Source: Paenibacillus dendritiformis (GTDB lineage: Bacteria; Bacillota; Bacilli; Paenibacillales; Paenibacillaceae). From it: 64,000 bases of DNA. Where the stretch lies: positions 1 through 64,000 of the forward strand of contig NZ_LDIG01000133.1 in NCBI RefSeq assembly GCF_015845845.1. Reading direction: 5' to 3'. The position numbers and the translations under genes were made by a program. How positions within the stretch are numbered: the first letter of the stretch is position 1; every line of letters starts with the position of its first letter. Shown here piece by piece: positions 8,619-18,438 of the stretch. The notes below the pieces were generated by a model, which did no database searches, had not been told where the DNA came from, and was given only the letters and a program-made list of their open reading frames with translations.

Positions 8619-9731
8619 ATGACAGCGACGAAAGGTTTGGAAGGTATTGTTGCAGCGGAATCGTCGATCAGCTCGATTATCGACGGCACGCTGACCTACC
8701 GCGGTTACAATATCGACGATTTGGCTGATTACGCAACCTTTGAAGAGATCGTGTACTTGCTCTGGCATGGCAAGCTGCCGAACCGTGACGAATTATCTGC
8801 ATTACAGAAGCAATTCGATGAGAATGCGGCAATTTCTCCTGCCGTCATCGATCAAATGAGATTGTATCCGTCGAACGCCAATACGATGGCTGTTCTCCGC
8901 TCCGCGATTTCCGCCCTGGCTCTGTATGACGAGTTGGCAGACGATATGAGCCGGGAGGCGAATATCGCAAAGGCGGTCAAGCTGCAGGCGAAGCTGCCTA
9001 CCGTGGTCGCCGCTTATGCGCGGCTTCGCGCGGGCAAGGAGCCGGTGGCTCCGCAAGCCGGCCGTTCTATCGCATACAATTTCCTGTATATGCTGACCGG
9101 GGAAGATCCGGAGATAAGCGCAGTGAAGGCGATGGACAAAGCGCTCGTCCTTCACGCAGATCATGAGTTAAACGCTTCCACGTTCGCCGCTCGCGTCACG
9201 GTGGCGACGCTGTCCGACATTTATTCCGGCGTCGTGTCGGCTATTGGAGCCTTGAAGGGACCTCTTCATGGCGGAGCCAACGAAGCCGTTATGAAGATGC
9301 TTGAAGAGATCGGATCGCTCGACCGCGTGGAGGATTACATCCAAGAAAAGCTCAACCGCAAAGAAAAGATCATGGGCTTCGGACACCGCGTCTACAAGAA
9401 CGGAGATCCGCGCGCGAAGCATCTTCAGGCGATGTCTCGCGAGCTTGGCAGCAAGAGCGGCAATCTCGAGCTGTATAACATGTCGGTGCGCATCGAAGAG
9501 ATTGTGACCGGTCAGAAGGGGCTGAAGCCGAACGTCGATTTCTATTCGGCATCGGTGTACACGCTGCTTGGCATTCCGCGCGATCTGTTTACTCCGATCT
9601 TCGCGGTAAGCCGGGTATCCGGATGGACGGCTCATATTTTGGAGCAGTACGAGAACAACCGGATTATTCGTCCGCGCGCCGAGTATACCGGCCCGGCCGT
9701 CCGGCGCTACGTTCCGCTTGCGGATCGATAA
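8619..9731 (+). CDS. citZ: Citrate synthase
   Basis: Condenses oxaloacetate with acetyl-CoA to citrate, the entry step of the TCA cycle. The 370-residue length matches the type I bacterial enzymes. Visible motifs are the N-terminal GLEGIVAAESSIS, LLWHGKLP, the active-site histidine regions around ALVLHADHELNASTF and PLHGGANEAV, and GFGHRVYKNGDPRAKHL. GGAGAGAGGACAG precedes ATG 8619. It is the first gene of the citZ-icd-mdh cluster; a 150-base gap to icd leaves room for an internal promoter. Confidence 0.97.
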   Translation: MTATKGLEGIVAAESSISSIIDGTLTYRGYNIDDLADYATFEEIVYLLWHGKLPNRDELSALQKQFDENAAISPAVIDQMRLYPSNANTMAVLRSAISALALYDELADDMSREANIAKAVKLQAKLPTVVAAYARLRAGKEPVAPQAGRSIAYNFLYMLTGEDPEISAVKAMDKALVLHADHELNASTFAARVTVATLSDIYSGVVSAIGALKGPLHGGANEAVMKMLEEIGSLDRVEDYIQEKLNRKEKIMGFGHRVYKNGDPRAKHLQAMSRELGSKSGNLELYNMSVRIEEIVTGQKGLKPNVDFYSASVYTLLGIPRDLFTPIFAVSRVSGWTAHILEQYENNRIIRPRAEYTGPAVRRYVPLADR

Positions 9732-9882
9732 TCGCCGGATACGAGGCGGAGCCGCATAATCGAATTGGCTTGTGCTACCAGACGGCGGGTTGCTACAATG
9801 GAGTTGTGGCTCCCGCCGATCGTATGGCAGATTGAGGCCGCATCGCGTGGTGGTGCGGCAATTTACTTAAGGAGGAACGTCC

Positions 9883-11181
9883 ATGGTTCAATTGGAAAAG
9901 TTCGAGTTACCTACTGAAGGCGAGAAAATTACAATTCAAGACGGCAAGCTGCAAGTGCCTAACAATCCGATTATCCCGTTCATCGAAGGCGACGGAACGG
10001 GCCGCGATATTTGGCGCGCGTCGAAGCGGGTGCTCGATGCCGCGGTCGAGAAGGCGTACAAGGGCGAGCGCAAGCTGGCTTGGTACGAGGTGTTCGCGGG
10101 CGAGAAGGCCTACACCACATACGGCGAATGGCTGCCGAATGATACGCTGACAGCGATTCGTGAATATATCGTCGCGATCAAGGGACCATTGACGACGCCA
10201 ATCGGCGGCGGCATCCGTTCCCTGAACGTCGCGCTTCGCCAAGAGCTGGATCTGTACACCTGCTTGCGGCCTGTCCGCTATTTCAACGGCGTTCCATCTC
10301 CGGTCAAGCGTCCGGAATTGGTTGACATGGTTATTTTCCGCGAAAATACCGAGGATATTTACGCTGGCATCGAGTACGCTTCCGGAACGGAAGAAGTGAA
10401 GAAAGTGATTGCCTTCCTGCAGCAGGAGATGGGCGTGAAGAAAATCCGCTTCCCTGAGACGTCCGGCATCGGCATCAAGCCGGTCTCTTCCGAAGGCTCG
10501 AAGCGCCTCGTGCGCGCGGCGATCGAATACGCGATCAAACATAAGCGCAAGAGCGTGACGCTGGTTCACAAAGGCAACATTATGAAGTTCACGGAAGGCG
10601 CGTTCAAGAACTGGGGCTACGAAGTGGCCGAGCAGGAATTCCCAGAGCAGACGTTCACTTGGGGCCAATACGACCGCATCAAGGAAGCGGAAGGCGTAGA
10701 CGCGGCGAACAAGGCCCAAGCGGAAGCGGAAGCCGCGGGCAAGATCATCATCAAGGACGCCATCGCCGATATCGCGCTGCAGCAAGTGCTGACGCGTCCG
10801 AAGGATTTCGACGTCATCGCTACGCTGAACCTGAACGGCGACTACTTGTCCGACGCGCTGGCTGCGCAAGTTGGCGGCATCGGCATTGCGCCTGGCGCGA
10901 ACATCAACTATGTGACCGGACATGCCATTTTCGAAGCGACTCACGGAACCGCGCCGAAGTACGCGGATCTCGATGTCGTTAATCCAGGCTCCGTTATTCT
11001 GTCCGGCGTCATGCTGCTGGAGCATCTCGGCTGGCAGGAAGCTGCCGACCTGATCTACAAAGGCATGGAGACAGCCATTAACAATAAGACCGTAACCTAT
11101 GACTTCGCCCGTCTGATGGACGACGCAACGGAAGTGAAATGCTCGCAATTCGCTGATCATATCATTAACCATATGAAATAG
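9883..11181 (+). CDS. icd: Isocitrate dehydrogenase (NADP+)
   Basis: Oxidative decarboxylation of isocitrate to 2-oxoglutarate with NADP+. The 432-residue protein shows [13 protein letters not shown], the substrate-binding loop [18 protein letters not shown] (containing the serine that is phosphorylated in E. coli), [14 protein letters not shown], and the cofactor region [27 protein letters not shown] ribosome-binding site precedes ATG 9883. It sits between citZ and mdh, 13 bases before the latter, so icd and mdh are probably co-transcribed. Confidence 0.97.
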   Translation: MVQLEKFELPTEGEKITIQDGKLQVPNNPIIPFIEGDGTGRDIWRASKRVLDAAVEKAYKGERKLAWYEVFAGEKAYTTYGEWLPNDTLTAIREYIVAIKGPLTTPIGGGIRSLNVALRQELDLYTCLRPVRYFNGVPSPVKRPELVDMVIFRENTEDIYAGIEYASGTEEVKKVIAFLQQEMGVKKIRFPETSGIGIKPVSSEGSKRLVRAAIEYAIKHKRKSVTLVHKGNIMKFTEGAFKNWGYEVAEQEFPEQTFTWGQYDRIKEAEGVDAANKAQAEAEAAGKIIIKDAIADIALQQVLTRPKDFDVIATLNLNGDYLSDALAAQVGGIGIAPGANINYVTGHAIFEATHGTAPKYADLDVVNPGSVILSGVMLLEHLGWQEAADLIYKGMETAINNKTVTYDFARLMDDATEVKCSQFADHIINHMK

Positions 11182-11194
11182 GGGGTCGACCGGA

Positions 11195-12136
11195 ATGGCT
11201 ATTCGGCGCAGCAAGATTACGGTAGTAGGTGCGGGATTCACGGGCGCTACCACTGCCTTGATGCTTGCCCAAAAGGAGCTTGGAGACGTTGTGTTGGTGG
11301 ATATCCCCCAACTCGAGAATCCAACCAAGGGGAAGGCGCTTGACATGCTGGAGGCAAGCCCGGTACAAGGGTTCGACAGCCAGATTACAGGCACCTCCAA
11401 CTATGAAGATACGAAGGATTCGGATATCGTCATCATTACGGCGGGCGTTGCGCGCAAGCCGGGCATGAGCCGGGACGATCTCGTCAACACGAATGCCGGC
11501 ATCGTCAAGTCCGTTTGTGAAAATGTGAAAAAGTATTGCCCCAATGCTTACGTCATCATTTTGAGCAACCCGGTCGATGCGATGACCTACGCCGCATTCA
11601 AGGCGCTCGGCTTCCCGAAGAACCGTGTCATCGGCCAATCCGGCGTGCTTGATACGGCACGTTACTGCACGTTCATCGCGCAGGAATTGAACGTGTCGGT
11701 GGAAGATGTCCGCGGGGTCGTGCTGGGTGGACATGGCGACGATATGGTGCCGCTCGTTCGGTACACGAATGTCGGCGGCGTGCCGATCGAGAAGTTGATT
11801 CCGAAGGAGCGCATTGATGCGATCGTGCAGCGGACCCGCGTCGGCGGCGGCGAGATCGTGAACCTGCTTGGCAACGGCAGTGCCTACTATGCGCCGGCGG
11901 CTTCGCTGGTACAGATGACCGAAGCGATTCTGAAGGACAAGAAGCGCATTCTCCCGGTCATCGCTTACCTGGAAGGCGAGTATGGATACGACCAGCTCTT
12001 CATGGGCGTATTGGCCGTACTGGGCGGCGACGGCATCGAGAGAGTGATCGAGATTGACTTGACGCCGGAAGAGCGGGCGGCATTGGACAAATCAGCCGAA
12101 TCCGTACGGAATGTTATCAAAGTTGTTGCCGGATAA
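11195..12136 (+). CDS. mdh: Malate dehydrogenase
   Basis: NAD-dependent interconversion of malate and oxaloacetate. The 313-residue protein belongs to the lactate-dehydrogenase-like bacterial MDH group: Rossmann motif [33 protein letters not shown], the substrate-binding arginine region [10 protein letters not shown], and the catalytic [14 protein letters not shown] and [10 protein letters not shown] segments. The ribosome-binding site is a plain GGGGG nine bases ahead. A strong terminator follows, ending the citZ-icd-mdh cluster. Confidence 0.97.
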   Translation: MAIRRSKITVVGAGFTGATTALMLAQKELGDVVLVDIPQLENPTKGKALDMLEASPVQGFDSQITGTSNYEDTKDSDIVIITAGVARKPGMSRDDLVNTNAGIVKSVCENVKKYCPNAYVIILSNPVDAMTYAAFKALGFPKNRVIGQSGVLDTARYCTFIAQELNVSVEDVRGVVLGGHGDDMVPLVRYTNVGGVPIEKLIPKERIDAIVQRTRVGGGEIVNLLGNGSAYYAPAASLVQMTEAILKDKKRILPVIAYLEGEYGYDQLFMGVLAVLGGDGIERVIEIDLTPEERAALDKSAESVRNVIKVVAG

Positions 12137-12171
12137 ATCGAAATTGTGACAAATATTATAGCGATATGCAG

Positions 12172-12203
12172 AAAGATGGCCCGAAAAGGGCCATCTTTCT
12201 TTG
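12172..12203 (+). terminator. Terminator after mdh
   Basis: AAAGATGGCCC (12172-12182), GAAAA loop, GGGCCATCTTT (12188-12198), then CTTTGTG: a perfect 11-bp stem. Confidence 0.85.
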
Positions 12204-12277
12204 TGTTCAGAGGAAGAGTCTAGTATAATAGGAACCAATATTACATACTTAACATGACTATGGAGGGAATGTTCCTT

Positions 12278-12700
12278 ATGACCATGGCTCTTTTACTCTT
12301 GCATATCCTTGGGGCGGTCGCCATGGGGATATACGCGGTCATCCCGTTTGTCGTTAATAAGCTGAAGCTTGTATCGGCATCGGGACAGGAGGGGCTGCTG
12401 CTTGGCGTGCATTCCGCGAACCGGATAGCCCAGTACGCGCTGATCGCGCAATTTCTGACCGGCGGCTACTTGATTAGCAAAGGCAGCTATTCCTTGTTGT
12501 GGATTATTTTGACGATGGCGGTGTTCCTTGCCATTGCCGCGCTGGGCGGAATTATGGGCAAGCAGATCAAGGTTGCGCTGCAGTCGGCGAAGGCTGGCCA
12601 GAGCAATGCGGCAGCGATTGACAAGATGCAGATGTTCGCTACGCTCGTCTTCATCCTGTTTATCATCATGGTTATTTTGATGGTCTACCGCTATATTTAA
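12278..12700 (+). CDS. Small integral membrane protein, function unknown
   Basis: A 140-residue protein with four clear hydrophobic segments: LLLLHILGAVAMGIYAVIPF, a second at IAQYALIAQFLTGGYLI, a third at LLWIILTMAVFLAIAALGGI and a last at TLVFILFIIMVILMVYRYI. A short basic loop separates segments three and four. I chose ATG 12278 because GGAGGG (12262-12267) is ten bases ahead; ATG 12254 upstream has no site. I do not recognise the family. It stands alone, facing the siderophore locus and sharing a bidirectional terminator. Confidence 0.75.
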   Translation: MTMALLLLHILGAVAMGIYAVIPFVVNKLKLVSASGQEGLLLGVHSANRIAQYALIAQFLTGGYLISKGSYSLLWIILTMAVFLAIAALGGIMGKQIKVALQSAKAGQSNAAAIDKMQMFATLVFILFIIMVILMVYRYI

Positions 12701-12717
12701 TCCTGCGCGGAACAGGC

Positions 12718-12767
12718 AAGGCCGTCCTGTATGTCATGCTGCATGACGTACGGGACGGCCTTTTTTT
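12718..12767. terminator. Bidirectional terminator between convergent genes
   Basis: AAGGCCGTCC with GTATGTCATG pairs with CATGACGTAC and GGGACGGCCT, followed by TTTTTTT on the plus strand and preceded by an A-poor but usable tract for the minus strand. It serves the membrane protein gene and the binding-protein gene that ends at 12781. Confidence 0.85.
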
Positions 12768-12780
12768 CGTGCCGAATGTT

Positions 12781-13787
12781 CTATTGTTTCAATACCATAT
12801 CGCGCACCATTTCAAGCGCTTTTTCTTTGCCGAGCGGGAAGGTGCCCAACGACCATGTCGGATTGTCCAGCATATAGACGTGGCCGTTTTTGGCTGCCTT
12901 CAGCTTGCCCCACAGCTCGGATTTTTGCATGTCATCCAGCTTTTTTTGTGCCGCGGCCAGGTTGTTTCCGTACAGCCCCAAGAAAATATAGTCCGGATCG
13001 AATTTGAACAGATTTTCAAGAGAAACAATTTCCACGCTTGACTCCGTCGACGCTCCTTCGGCCATCGGCAGCTTCAAGTCGGAGAACAAGACGTCGCCGA
13101 GCAAAGCTTTTCCGTAAATCCGGTATTGCGACGCATTCGTCACGTACAGGGCAAATGTGGCATCTCCGGTGACGGCTTTAATTTCATCGCCGATTTTCTT
13201 GGCTTTCTCTTCATATTGGGCAAGCCATTCATTCATTTCCTTTTCTTTGCCCAGGATGCCGGCCATCTCCGGGAAGCGTTCGCGCCATGTGTAAAAATCG
13301 CCCTCCAACTGGACCGTCGGCGCAATTTGCGTGAGCTGATCATACAGCTTCTCCGTACGGCCGCTCGTAATAATCAAATCCGGGTTCAGCGCCATCACGT
13401 CTTCCACCTTCACGGAGCCGGCATCCACCAAGGTTACCCCTTCCAGCTTGTCCTTCAAGTAATCGGGCAGATCCGGGCCGGCTGACGACATAATCGGCTT
13501 GATGCCCATAATCAATAATTCTTCCGTTGCATAGGCAAGGTCCACAACGCGTTGAGGGTTTACCGGGATTTTCACTTCACCGCGCGATGTTTTGACCACC
13601 TTGAAGCCGTCTTTCTGCGTAGATCCCGCTTTTTGGTCTCTGTCTTTTCCCCCTCTGCCGCCTTTTCATTTTGCGGAGCTGCGCTTTCTTGGCTGCCCGT
13701 TGCCTGGGCGCCTTCCTTTTGCCCGCATCCTGTAAACATAAGTGCCAACACGAACACCAATGTTACGCTCATCAATCGTTTCATCAT
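12781..13787 (-). pseudogene. Iron-siderophore ABC transporter substrate-binding lipoprotein, frameshifted
   Basis: Read from ATG 13787, the product begins with a lipoprotein signal (MMKRLMSVTLVFVLALMF, lipobox FTGC) and a Ser/Glu/Lys-rich linker, then loses frame at a T5 tract on the plus strand (13630-13634; A5 in the coding strand). The other frame continues with a complete periplasmic-binding domain: GEVKIPVNPQRVVDLAYATEELL to the C-terminal end near 12781. One additional A would join the two as TETKKAGSTQKDGFKVVK. Family: FecB/FhuD-type siderophore receptors. The break may be a true mutation, slippage-based phase variation or a sequencing error. GAGGAAA precedes the start. The permease gene is upstream. 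Confidence 0.8.
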
Positions 13788-13954
13788 ATCGGATTTCCTC
13801 ATTTCATCTCTATTTTTATTTCGTGGCCCCATTTTGCCGTTCCATGATGATGATGTTGCTCATTTTCCAAGGCATCACCCCCTTTGGCATGTATGGCAAT
13901 CTCGAAGCGTTAATAAGTTCCCTGCCGGTGTGGAATCGGCCAGGCGTTTATGGC

Positions 13955-14851
13955 CTATGTTCTGGTCTTCATTAAAAGGTAAAGAAAGTAGGGCGCTCCC
14001 AGCACGGAGATAACAATGCCGACGGGAATCTCCGTCCGGCTGAGGACATTGCGCGACAATAAATCCGCCGCCAACAGCAGCAGCGCCCCGACCAAGGTCG
14101 CGGTCGGAATCAGGAGCTGATGCTTGGGCCCGACCAGCTTGCGGGCGATATGAGGGGCGATCAGGCCGATGAAGCCGATGCCGCCGCCCGCGGCCACACA
14201 GGCTCCCGCCAATCCGGCGCTGGCGAAAATCAACTTGCCGCGCTCCCGCTCGACGCGCAAGCCGACGCCCGTAGCCAACGGGTCTCCGAGCTGGAGCACA
14301 TTGAGATAACGCGCCTTCCACATCGAGTAGGGGACGAGGACCAATATCCAGGGCAGAACCGCAAGGACGAACGCCCAGCTCGTTCCCCACAGGCTGCCCG
14401 CCAGCCAGACCGTGGCATACATGAAGTTGGCGTTGGCTAATTTCAACGATAAGAACGTATTGACCGCACCGAGGCCGGCAGATACCGCGATTCCGACGAG
14501 AATCAACCGGATCGGAGTGATGCCTTGCTTCCAGGCCAGCGTAAAGATAAGCACGCACGTTGCCCCGGCGCCGACCAACGCGAACAGCGGAATCGTCATT
14601 GCCGGCAATACGCTCTTGATCTCCTTCGTCTCGAACACCAAATACATGAAAAGCACGACCGCCAGCCCGGCCCCGGCGTTAATTCCGAGAATCCCCGGAT
14701 CGGCCAGCGCATTGCGCGACAATCCCTGCAGGATGAGGCCCGATACCGCCAGGCCGCACCCGATGAGCAGCGGGATGGAGAAAGGAATGGACGAGAATCC
14801 GGACCGGCTGATCAAAAAATTGAGCGATCTGCTGGAGGGGAATTTCTCCAA
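13955..14851 (-). pseudogene. FecCD-family siderophore ABC permease, 5'-truncated and fused to foreign sequence
   Basis: From about residue 27 (LLIGCGLAVSGLILQG, RNALADPGILGINAGAGLAV) to the end (EIPVGIVISVLGAPYFLYLL) this is a typical FecCD/BtuC permease with the conserved GGGIGFIGLIAPHIARKLVG loop that contacts the ATPase. Family members are about 330-350 residues; roughly the first 60-75, with the first membrane segment, are missing. The 26 residues before the homology are simply the antisense of an unrelated plus-strand gene end (14787-14885). No ATPase gene and no second permease are present. I regard the locus as non-functional. Confidence 0.75.
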
Positions 14852-14885
14852 GGCGCTGCATCGCTATGAGCACAAGCCCCGCTAA
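14787..14885 (+). pseudogene. 3' remnant of an unidentified gene at the permease junction
   Basis: The plus strand encodes a protein-like tail of 32 residues (MDENPDRLIKKLSDLLEGNF, then SKALHRYEHKPR) ending in TAA at 14883-14885. Its charged amphipathic composition looks coding, in contrast to the antisense frame that extends the truncated permease. I read it as the last part of a gene whose body has been replaced by the permease, placing a recombination junction at about 14776-14787. I do not recognise the family. Confidence 0.45.
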
Positions 14886-15040
14886 TCGGCGATCCCTCTT
14901 GCCAGAAATCTATACAATTTCTTGCGAATGACTAAAAATCATACAGCCGCCGCATATTGATGATTTTCCGGGCCGCCTTGGTGTAATACAGTTAGGTTGC
15001 TGAGGAACACAAGCAATCATCCCCAATGAAGGCGACGGTT

Positions 15041-16444
15041 ATGAGCACGGAATACAACAACAAGCAAGTCTATTTTGTTGGCGGCGGCATCGCGTCACTC
15101 GCAGGCGCGGCTTTCCTGGTTCGAGACTGTGATTTCCCCGGTTTCCGCATTCATATCTTGGAAGAAATGAAAATACTCGGCGGCAGCAACGACGGTTCCG
15201 GCAATGGCGAACAAGGATATGTCATTCGCGGGGGCCGCATGCTGAATGACGAAACCTATGAGAACACCTGGGATCTGTTAAGCTCGATCCCTTCTATCGA
15301 CGATCCCGCCAAATCGGTGAGAGAAGAAATTGTCGAGTTCGATACGGCTCATCCGACGCATTCGAATGCGCGGCTTGTCAACAAGCGCGGCGAGGTCCAG
15401 GACGTGACGTCGATGGGCTTCGACATGGCGGATCGAATCGCGATGTCCAAGCTTATTATGACGCCGGAAGAGAAGCTGGGCACGGCACGGATCCGGGATT
15501 GGTTCGGCCCGCATTTCTTCGAGACGAACTTCTGGTATATGTGGGCGACCACGTTCGCATTCCAGCCTTGGCATAGCGTCGCCGAGCTCAAACGGTACAT
15601 GATCCGCTTCATGCATGAATTCCCTCGAATTCATACGCTGGAAGGGGTGACGAGAACTCCATACAATCAGTATGATTCCCTTACGGTTCCGCTCCACAAT
15701 TATTTGGCGCAGCACGGCGTCGATTTCAATATGAAATGCACGGTGACCGATCTGGATTTCAAAGAAGGCAGCGGCATTACGGTAACGAAAATTCATTATG
15801 TCAGAGAAGGAGCTCCGGGAACGATAGAACTCCATGAGGGCGATCTTGTCATCGTGACAAACGGATCGATGACGGAGGGCTACAGCCTCGGCTCGATGAC
15901 GGCCGCTCCGAGCCTGAACGGCAAGGGAAGCTCGTGGAAGCTGTGGGATCGGATCGCCGCGAAGAAGCCCGGATTGGGCAATCCTTCCACGTTCGACGAG
16001 CCGGAGCATGTCCGCGTGTTCTGGGGCTACGGTCTGTTCCCGGATAATGTCGGCGACGATGTGAAGAAAAAAATGTCGGACTGCACCGGAGAGGAGATAT
16101 TGACGGAGCTGCTGAATCATCTTCATTTCCATGAGGATATGGAGGCGATTATTAAGACCGCCAACTGCATTCCGTGCATGATGCCGTATATTACGGCGCA
16201 ATTCATGCCGCGCTCGATCGGCGACCGCCCGCAGGTCGTCCCGCATGGCTCCACGAATTTGGCCTTCGTCGGGCAATTCTGCGAGATTCCGGACGATGTC
16301 GTCTTTACGGAAGAATATTCGGTCCGATCCGCAAGAATCGCCGTGTATACGCTGCTGGGCATGAACAAGCCAATCGCCCCGATTAACGAGTATCAATATG
16401 ATATTAGAACGCTGCTGAATGGACTGGTCACGTCCTTCCGGTAA
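15041..16444 (+). CDS. ohyA: Oleate hydratase, short form
   Basis: FAD-dependent hydratase adding water to the cis-9 double bond of unsaturated fatty acids (10-hydroxystearate from oleate); the family was formerly called myosin-cross-reactive antigen. The protein has the FAD motif VGGGIASLAGAAFLVRD, HILEEMKILGGSNDG, RGGRML, WYMWATTFAFQPWHS and a C-terminal FVGQFCEIPDDVVFTEEYSVR. At 467 residues it is about 60-120 shorter than the dimeric enzymes. In the usual RGGREM motif the glutamate is catalytic (E122 in the Elizabethkingia enzyme); here it is methionine, a change I recall from the short monomeric Rhodococcus type. Start ATG 15041 has GAAGG eight bases ahead; ATG 15026 has no close site. 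Confidence 0.92.
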   Translation: MSTEYNNKQVYFVGGGIASLAGAAFLVRDCDFPGFRIHILEEMKILGGSNDGSGNGEQGYVIRGGRMLNDETYENTWDLLSSIPSIDDPAKSVREEIVEFDTAHPTHSNARLVNKRGEVQDVTSMGFDMADRIAMSKLIMTPEEKLGTARIRDWFGPHFFETNFWYMWATTFAFQPWHSVAELKRYMIRFMHEFPRIHTLEGVTRTPYNQYDSLTVPLHNYLAQHGVDFNMKCTVTDLDFKEGSGITVTKIHYVREGAPGTIELHEGDLVIVTNGSMTEGYSLGSMTAAPSLNGKGSSWKLWDRIAAKKPGLGNPSTFDEPEHVRVFWGYGLFPDNVGDDVKKKMSDCTGEEILTELLNHLHFHEDMEAIIKTANCIPCMMPYITAQFMPRSIGDRPQVVPHGSTNLAFVGQFCEIPDDVVFTEEYSVRSARIAVYTLLGMNKPIAPINEYQYDIRTLLNGLVTSFR

Positions 16445-16492
16445 GATTCCGGTAAGACGGGGCTTGAAGAGATGCGGCGATCGTGCCAAGCA

Positions 16493-16530
16493 AAGAGAGC
16501 GCATTCCAGGGGAATGGCGCTCTCTTTTCC
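16493..16530. terminator. Bidirectional terminator between ohyA and second ytvI
   Basis: AAGAGAGCGCATTCC (16493-16507) pairs, with one bulge, with GGAATGGCGCTCTCTT (16511-16526), followed by TTCC. It lies between convergent genes. Confidence 0.75.
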
Positions 16531-16542
16531 TTGCTGCGCTGC

Positions 16543-17679
16543 TTATTTGGGGGCCGGGGGCGCGGCCGGGAAGAAGGAACCGGTCATAATATACCGCCAG
16601 ACATCGCGGAATACATGAGCCCGCTGCAGCGCCGTCAATATGACGAGGGCGATGATGCCGACGAAAATGCCGATCACCCCGAACAGATGAAGTCCCGCGA
16701 ACAAAAAGATTAACAGCAGGAGCGGGTTCAGTCCGATGCTGGATCCATACACTTTCGGTTCCAGGGCGTGCCGCGTCACGAGGATAATCGGCCACAGCAC
16801 CAGAAGACCGGTCCCCAGGAACAGGTTGCCTTCGAAGAAGGAGAACACCGCCCATGGGACGACAATGGCGGGGATGCCGATAAGCGGTATCAGATCGACG
16901 ATGCCCCCGATAATGGCGATCGTGAAGGCGTACTCGACGCCAAGAACAAGCAGACCGAGGAAAAAGACAAGTGCGGTAATGCTGGATAAAATAATATGCC
17001 CCTTCACGTATCCGAAAATGGCATGCTGCAGATCGCCGATGACGACGCCGAGGGAGGCGCGCACCCGTTCGGGCACCATCTGCTTGCTCGCCGCCGCCAG
17101 CGAATTCCACTGTCTGCTGATCAGATAGGTTGCGACCATAATAATGACAGTGATGACCGCCAGCTTGGGCAGGAACAGCACGGTCGCTTTAATAAAGTTG
17201 AATAAATAGGCGACGAGGGCCGAGCCGGTCGTCGCGATCGTGCTTGTATATTTCGAGAGGGACGACTGCAGGTCGATCGATGTCAGCGTAGCATTCAGAT
17301 CGGTCAGAAGCGCCTGGAATTCAGGAGAATGATAGTAGTCATTCAGCCAATCCTTCCACTCCGCGATCTGTTCCTGCACGAGACCGACGATATGCCAGGA
17401 TTCCGACACGATTTTGGTCGTGAAGACGAATATCGCGAACGCGATAATCGATCCGAACAGCAGTATGGAAGAGGCTACGGCGGTCCAGCGCGGGAACCTC
17501 CATCTCCGCTCCAAAAACCGTACGAGCGGGTTCATCATATAGGCCAGCAGCCAGGCGATCAAGAACGGATAAATAATCGGGAAGCCATAATAGAATAGCA
17601 AAATCGCCCCAAGCGCAACGATGGTTACCCATAGGCCGCGAAAAATGCGATGAACGAGTGTGACATTGAATAATGGCAT
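16543..17679 (-). CDS. Second YtvI-like membrane protein (AI-2E transporter superfamily)
   Basis: A 378-residue paralogue of the protein at 7187-8302, with the same architecture: paired N-terminal membrane segments (ILLFYYGFPIIYPFLIAWLL), a soluble region at about 100-155, and a C-terminal bundle with HALEPKVYGSSIGLNPLLLL. It ends in an unusual proline-rich tail (FFPAAPPAPK). Both copies share the YPFLIAW and EPKV-SSxGL-P signatures. The transported compound is unknown. It is a single gene downstream of ohyA in the opposite orientation; a role in sporulation is inferred from the family only. Confidence 0.85.
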   Translation of the reverse strand: MPLFNVTLVHRIFRGLWVTIVALGAILLFYYGFPIIYPFLIAWLLAYMMNPLVRFLERRWRFPRWTAVASSILLFGSIIAFAIFVFTTKIVSESWHIVGLVQEQIAEWKDWLNDYYHSPEFQALLTDLNATLTSIDLQSSLSKYTSTIATTGSALVAYLFNFIKATVLFLPKLAVITVIIMVATYLISRQWNSLAAASKQMVPERVRASLGVVIGDLQHAIFGYVKGHIILSSITALVFFLGLLVLGVEYAFTIAIIGGIVDLIPLIGIPAIVVPWAVFSFFEGNLFLGTGLLVLWPIILVTRHALEPKVYGSSIGLNPLLLLIFLFAGLHLFGVIGIFVGIIALVILTALQRAHVFRDVWRYIMTGSFFPAAPPAPK

Positions 17680-17808
17680 GATGTTCTTCCTTTCTTCCTA
17701 TCCAACGGCGACAATGTTCGCTGTATTTTTACCTTAATTTTAACAGACCGCGGGATGATTTCCAAAACCCTAACAGTCCGTGGGATAGGAAGAAGGAACT
17801 ACGGGAGC

Positions 17809-18438
17809 CTAGCTGTCGGACAGCGACATTTCGTCCAGCGTCATGTCGAAGCTTGGCGCGAGATGGGCAAGGACATAGTCGACTTCCTCCAGACCGAGCT
17901 CCCGCAATTTGTGTTCGGTCTGCCGGCGGGCTACATCGAACTCCCGGTTGCCCGCCGCCGCTTCGCTTCCGCATTTGAAGTAGGCGTCGAGCAGATCGGC
18001 AGCCTTCACATAGCGCTTCAGATCCTCATCGAGCGTCTGATCGATGAGCGGCGCGTAGGCCGCCTGCAGCTCGGCCGGAATCATGCCGATAAGCCGCTCG
18101 GCAGCCAATTGCTCGATCTCGCGGAAGTTGGCCAGAATGCGCGTATTGTGATGCTTGACCGGCGTCGGAATATCGCCCGTGAACACTTCCGTCGCGTCGT
18201 GGAACAGCGCCATCATGACGGCCCGGCCCGTATCCAGCGCTTTGCCGTACACCTCATTCCCGATCGTGCACAGCATATGGGTCGTCATCGCGACGTGGAA
18301 GCTGTGCTCGGCCACATTTTCCTTCGTCGTATTGCGCATCAGGCTCCAGCGCTCGATATGCTTCAAGCGATACATGTAGGCAAAAAAATGATGTCCGCGC
18401 GGGCGCCCGGGTTGGGCCTCGTCCTTGGTTGGATCCAT
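17809..18438 (-). CDS. YfbR-type HD-domain 5'-nucleotidase
   Basis: A 209-residue HD-domain phosphohydrolase resembling E. coli YfbR, which dephosphorylates deoxyribonucleoside 5'-monophosphates. The metal-binding residues are visible: HFFAYMYRLKHIERWSLMRN, then ENVAEHSFHVAM, the HD pair in LFHDATEVFTGDIPTPVKHH, and a late aspartate in KAADLLDAY. AAAGGATGAGAACCT precedes ATG 18438. It is divergent from the fumarase gene, about 220 bases away, with no shared operator that I can see. Confidence 0.88.
   Translation of the reverse strand: MDPTKDEAQPGRPRGHHFFAYMYRLKHIERWSLMRNTTKENVAEHSFHVAMTTHMLCTIGNEVYGKALDTGRAVMMALFHDATEVFTGDIPTPVKHHNTRILANFREIEQLAAERLIGMIPAELQAAYAPLIDQTLDEDLKRYVKAADLLDAYFKCGSEAAAGNREFDVARRQTEHKLRELGLEEVDYVLAHLAPSFDMTLDEMSLSDS

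Noticed and set aside
14412-14885. A 157-codon plus-strand open frame through the permease gene
   Set aside because: Only the last 32 codons (14787-14885) look coding; the rest is antisense to the permease. I kept that tail as a gene remnant.
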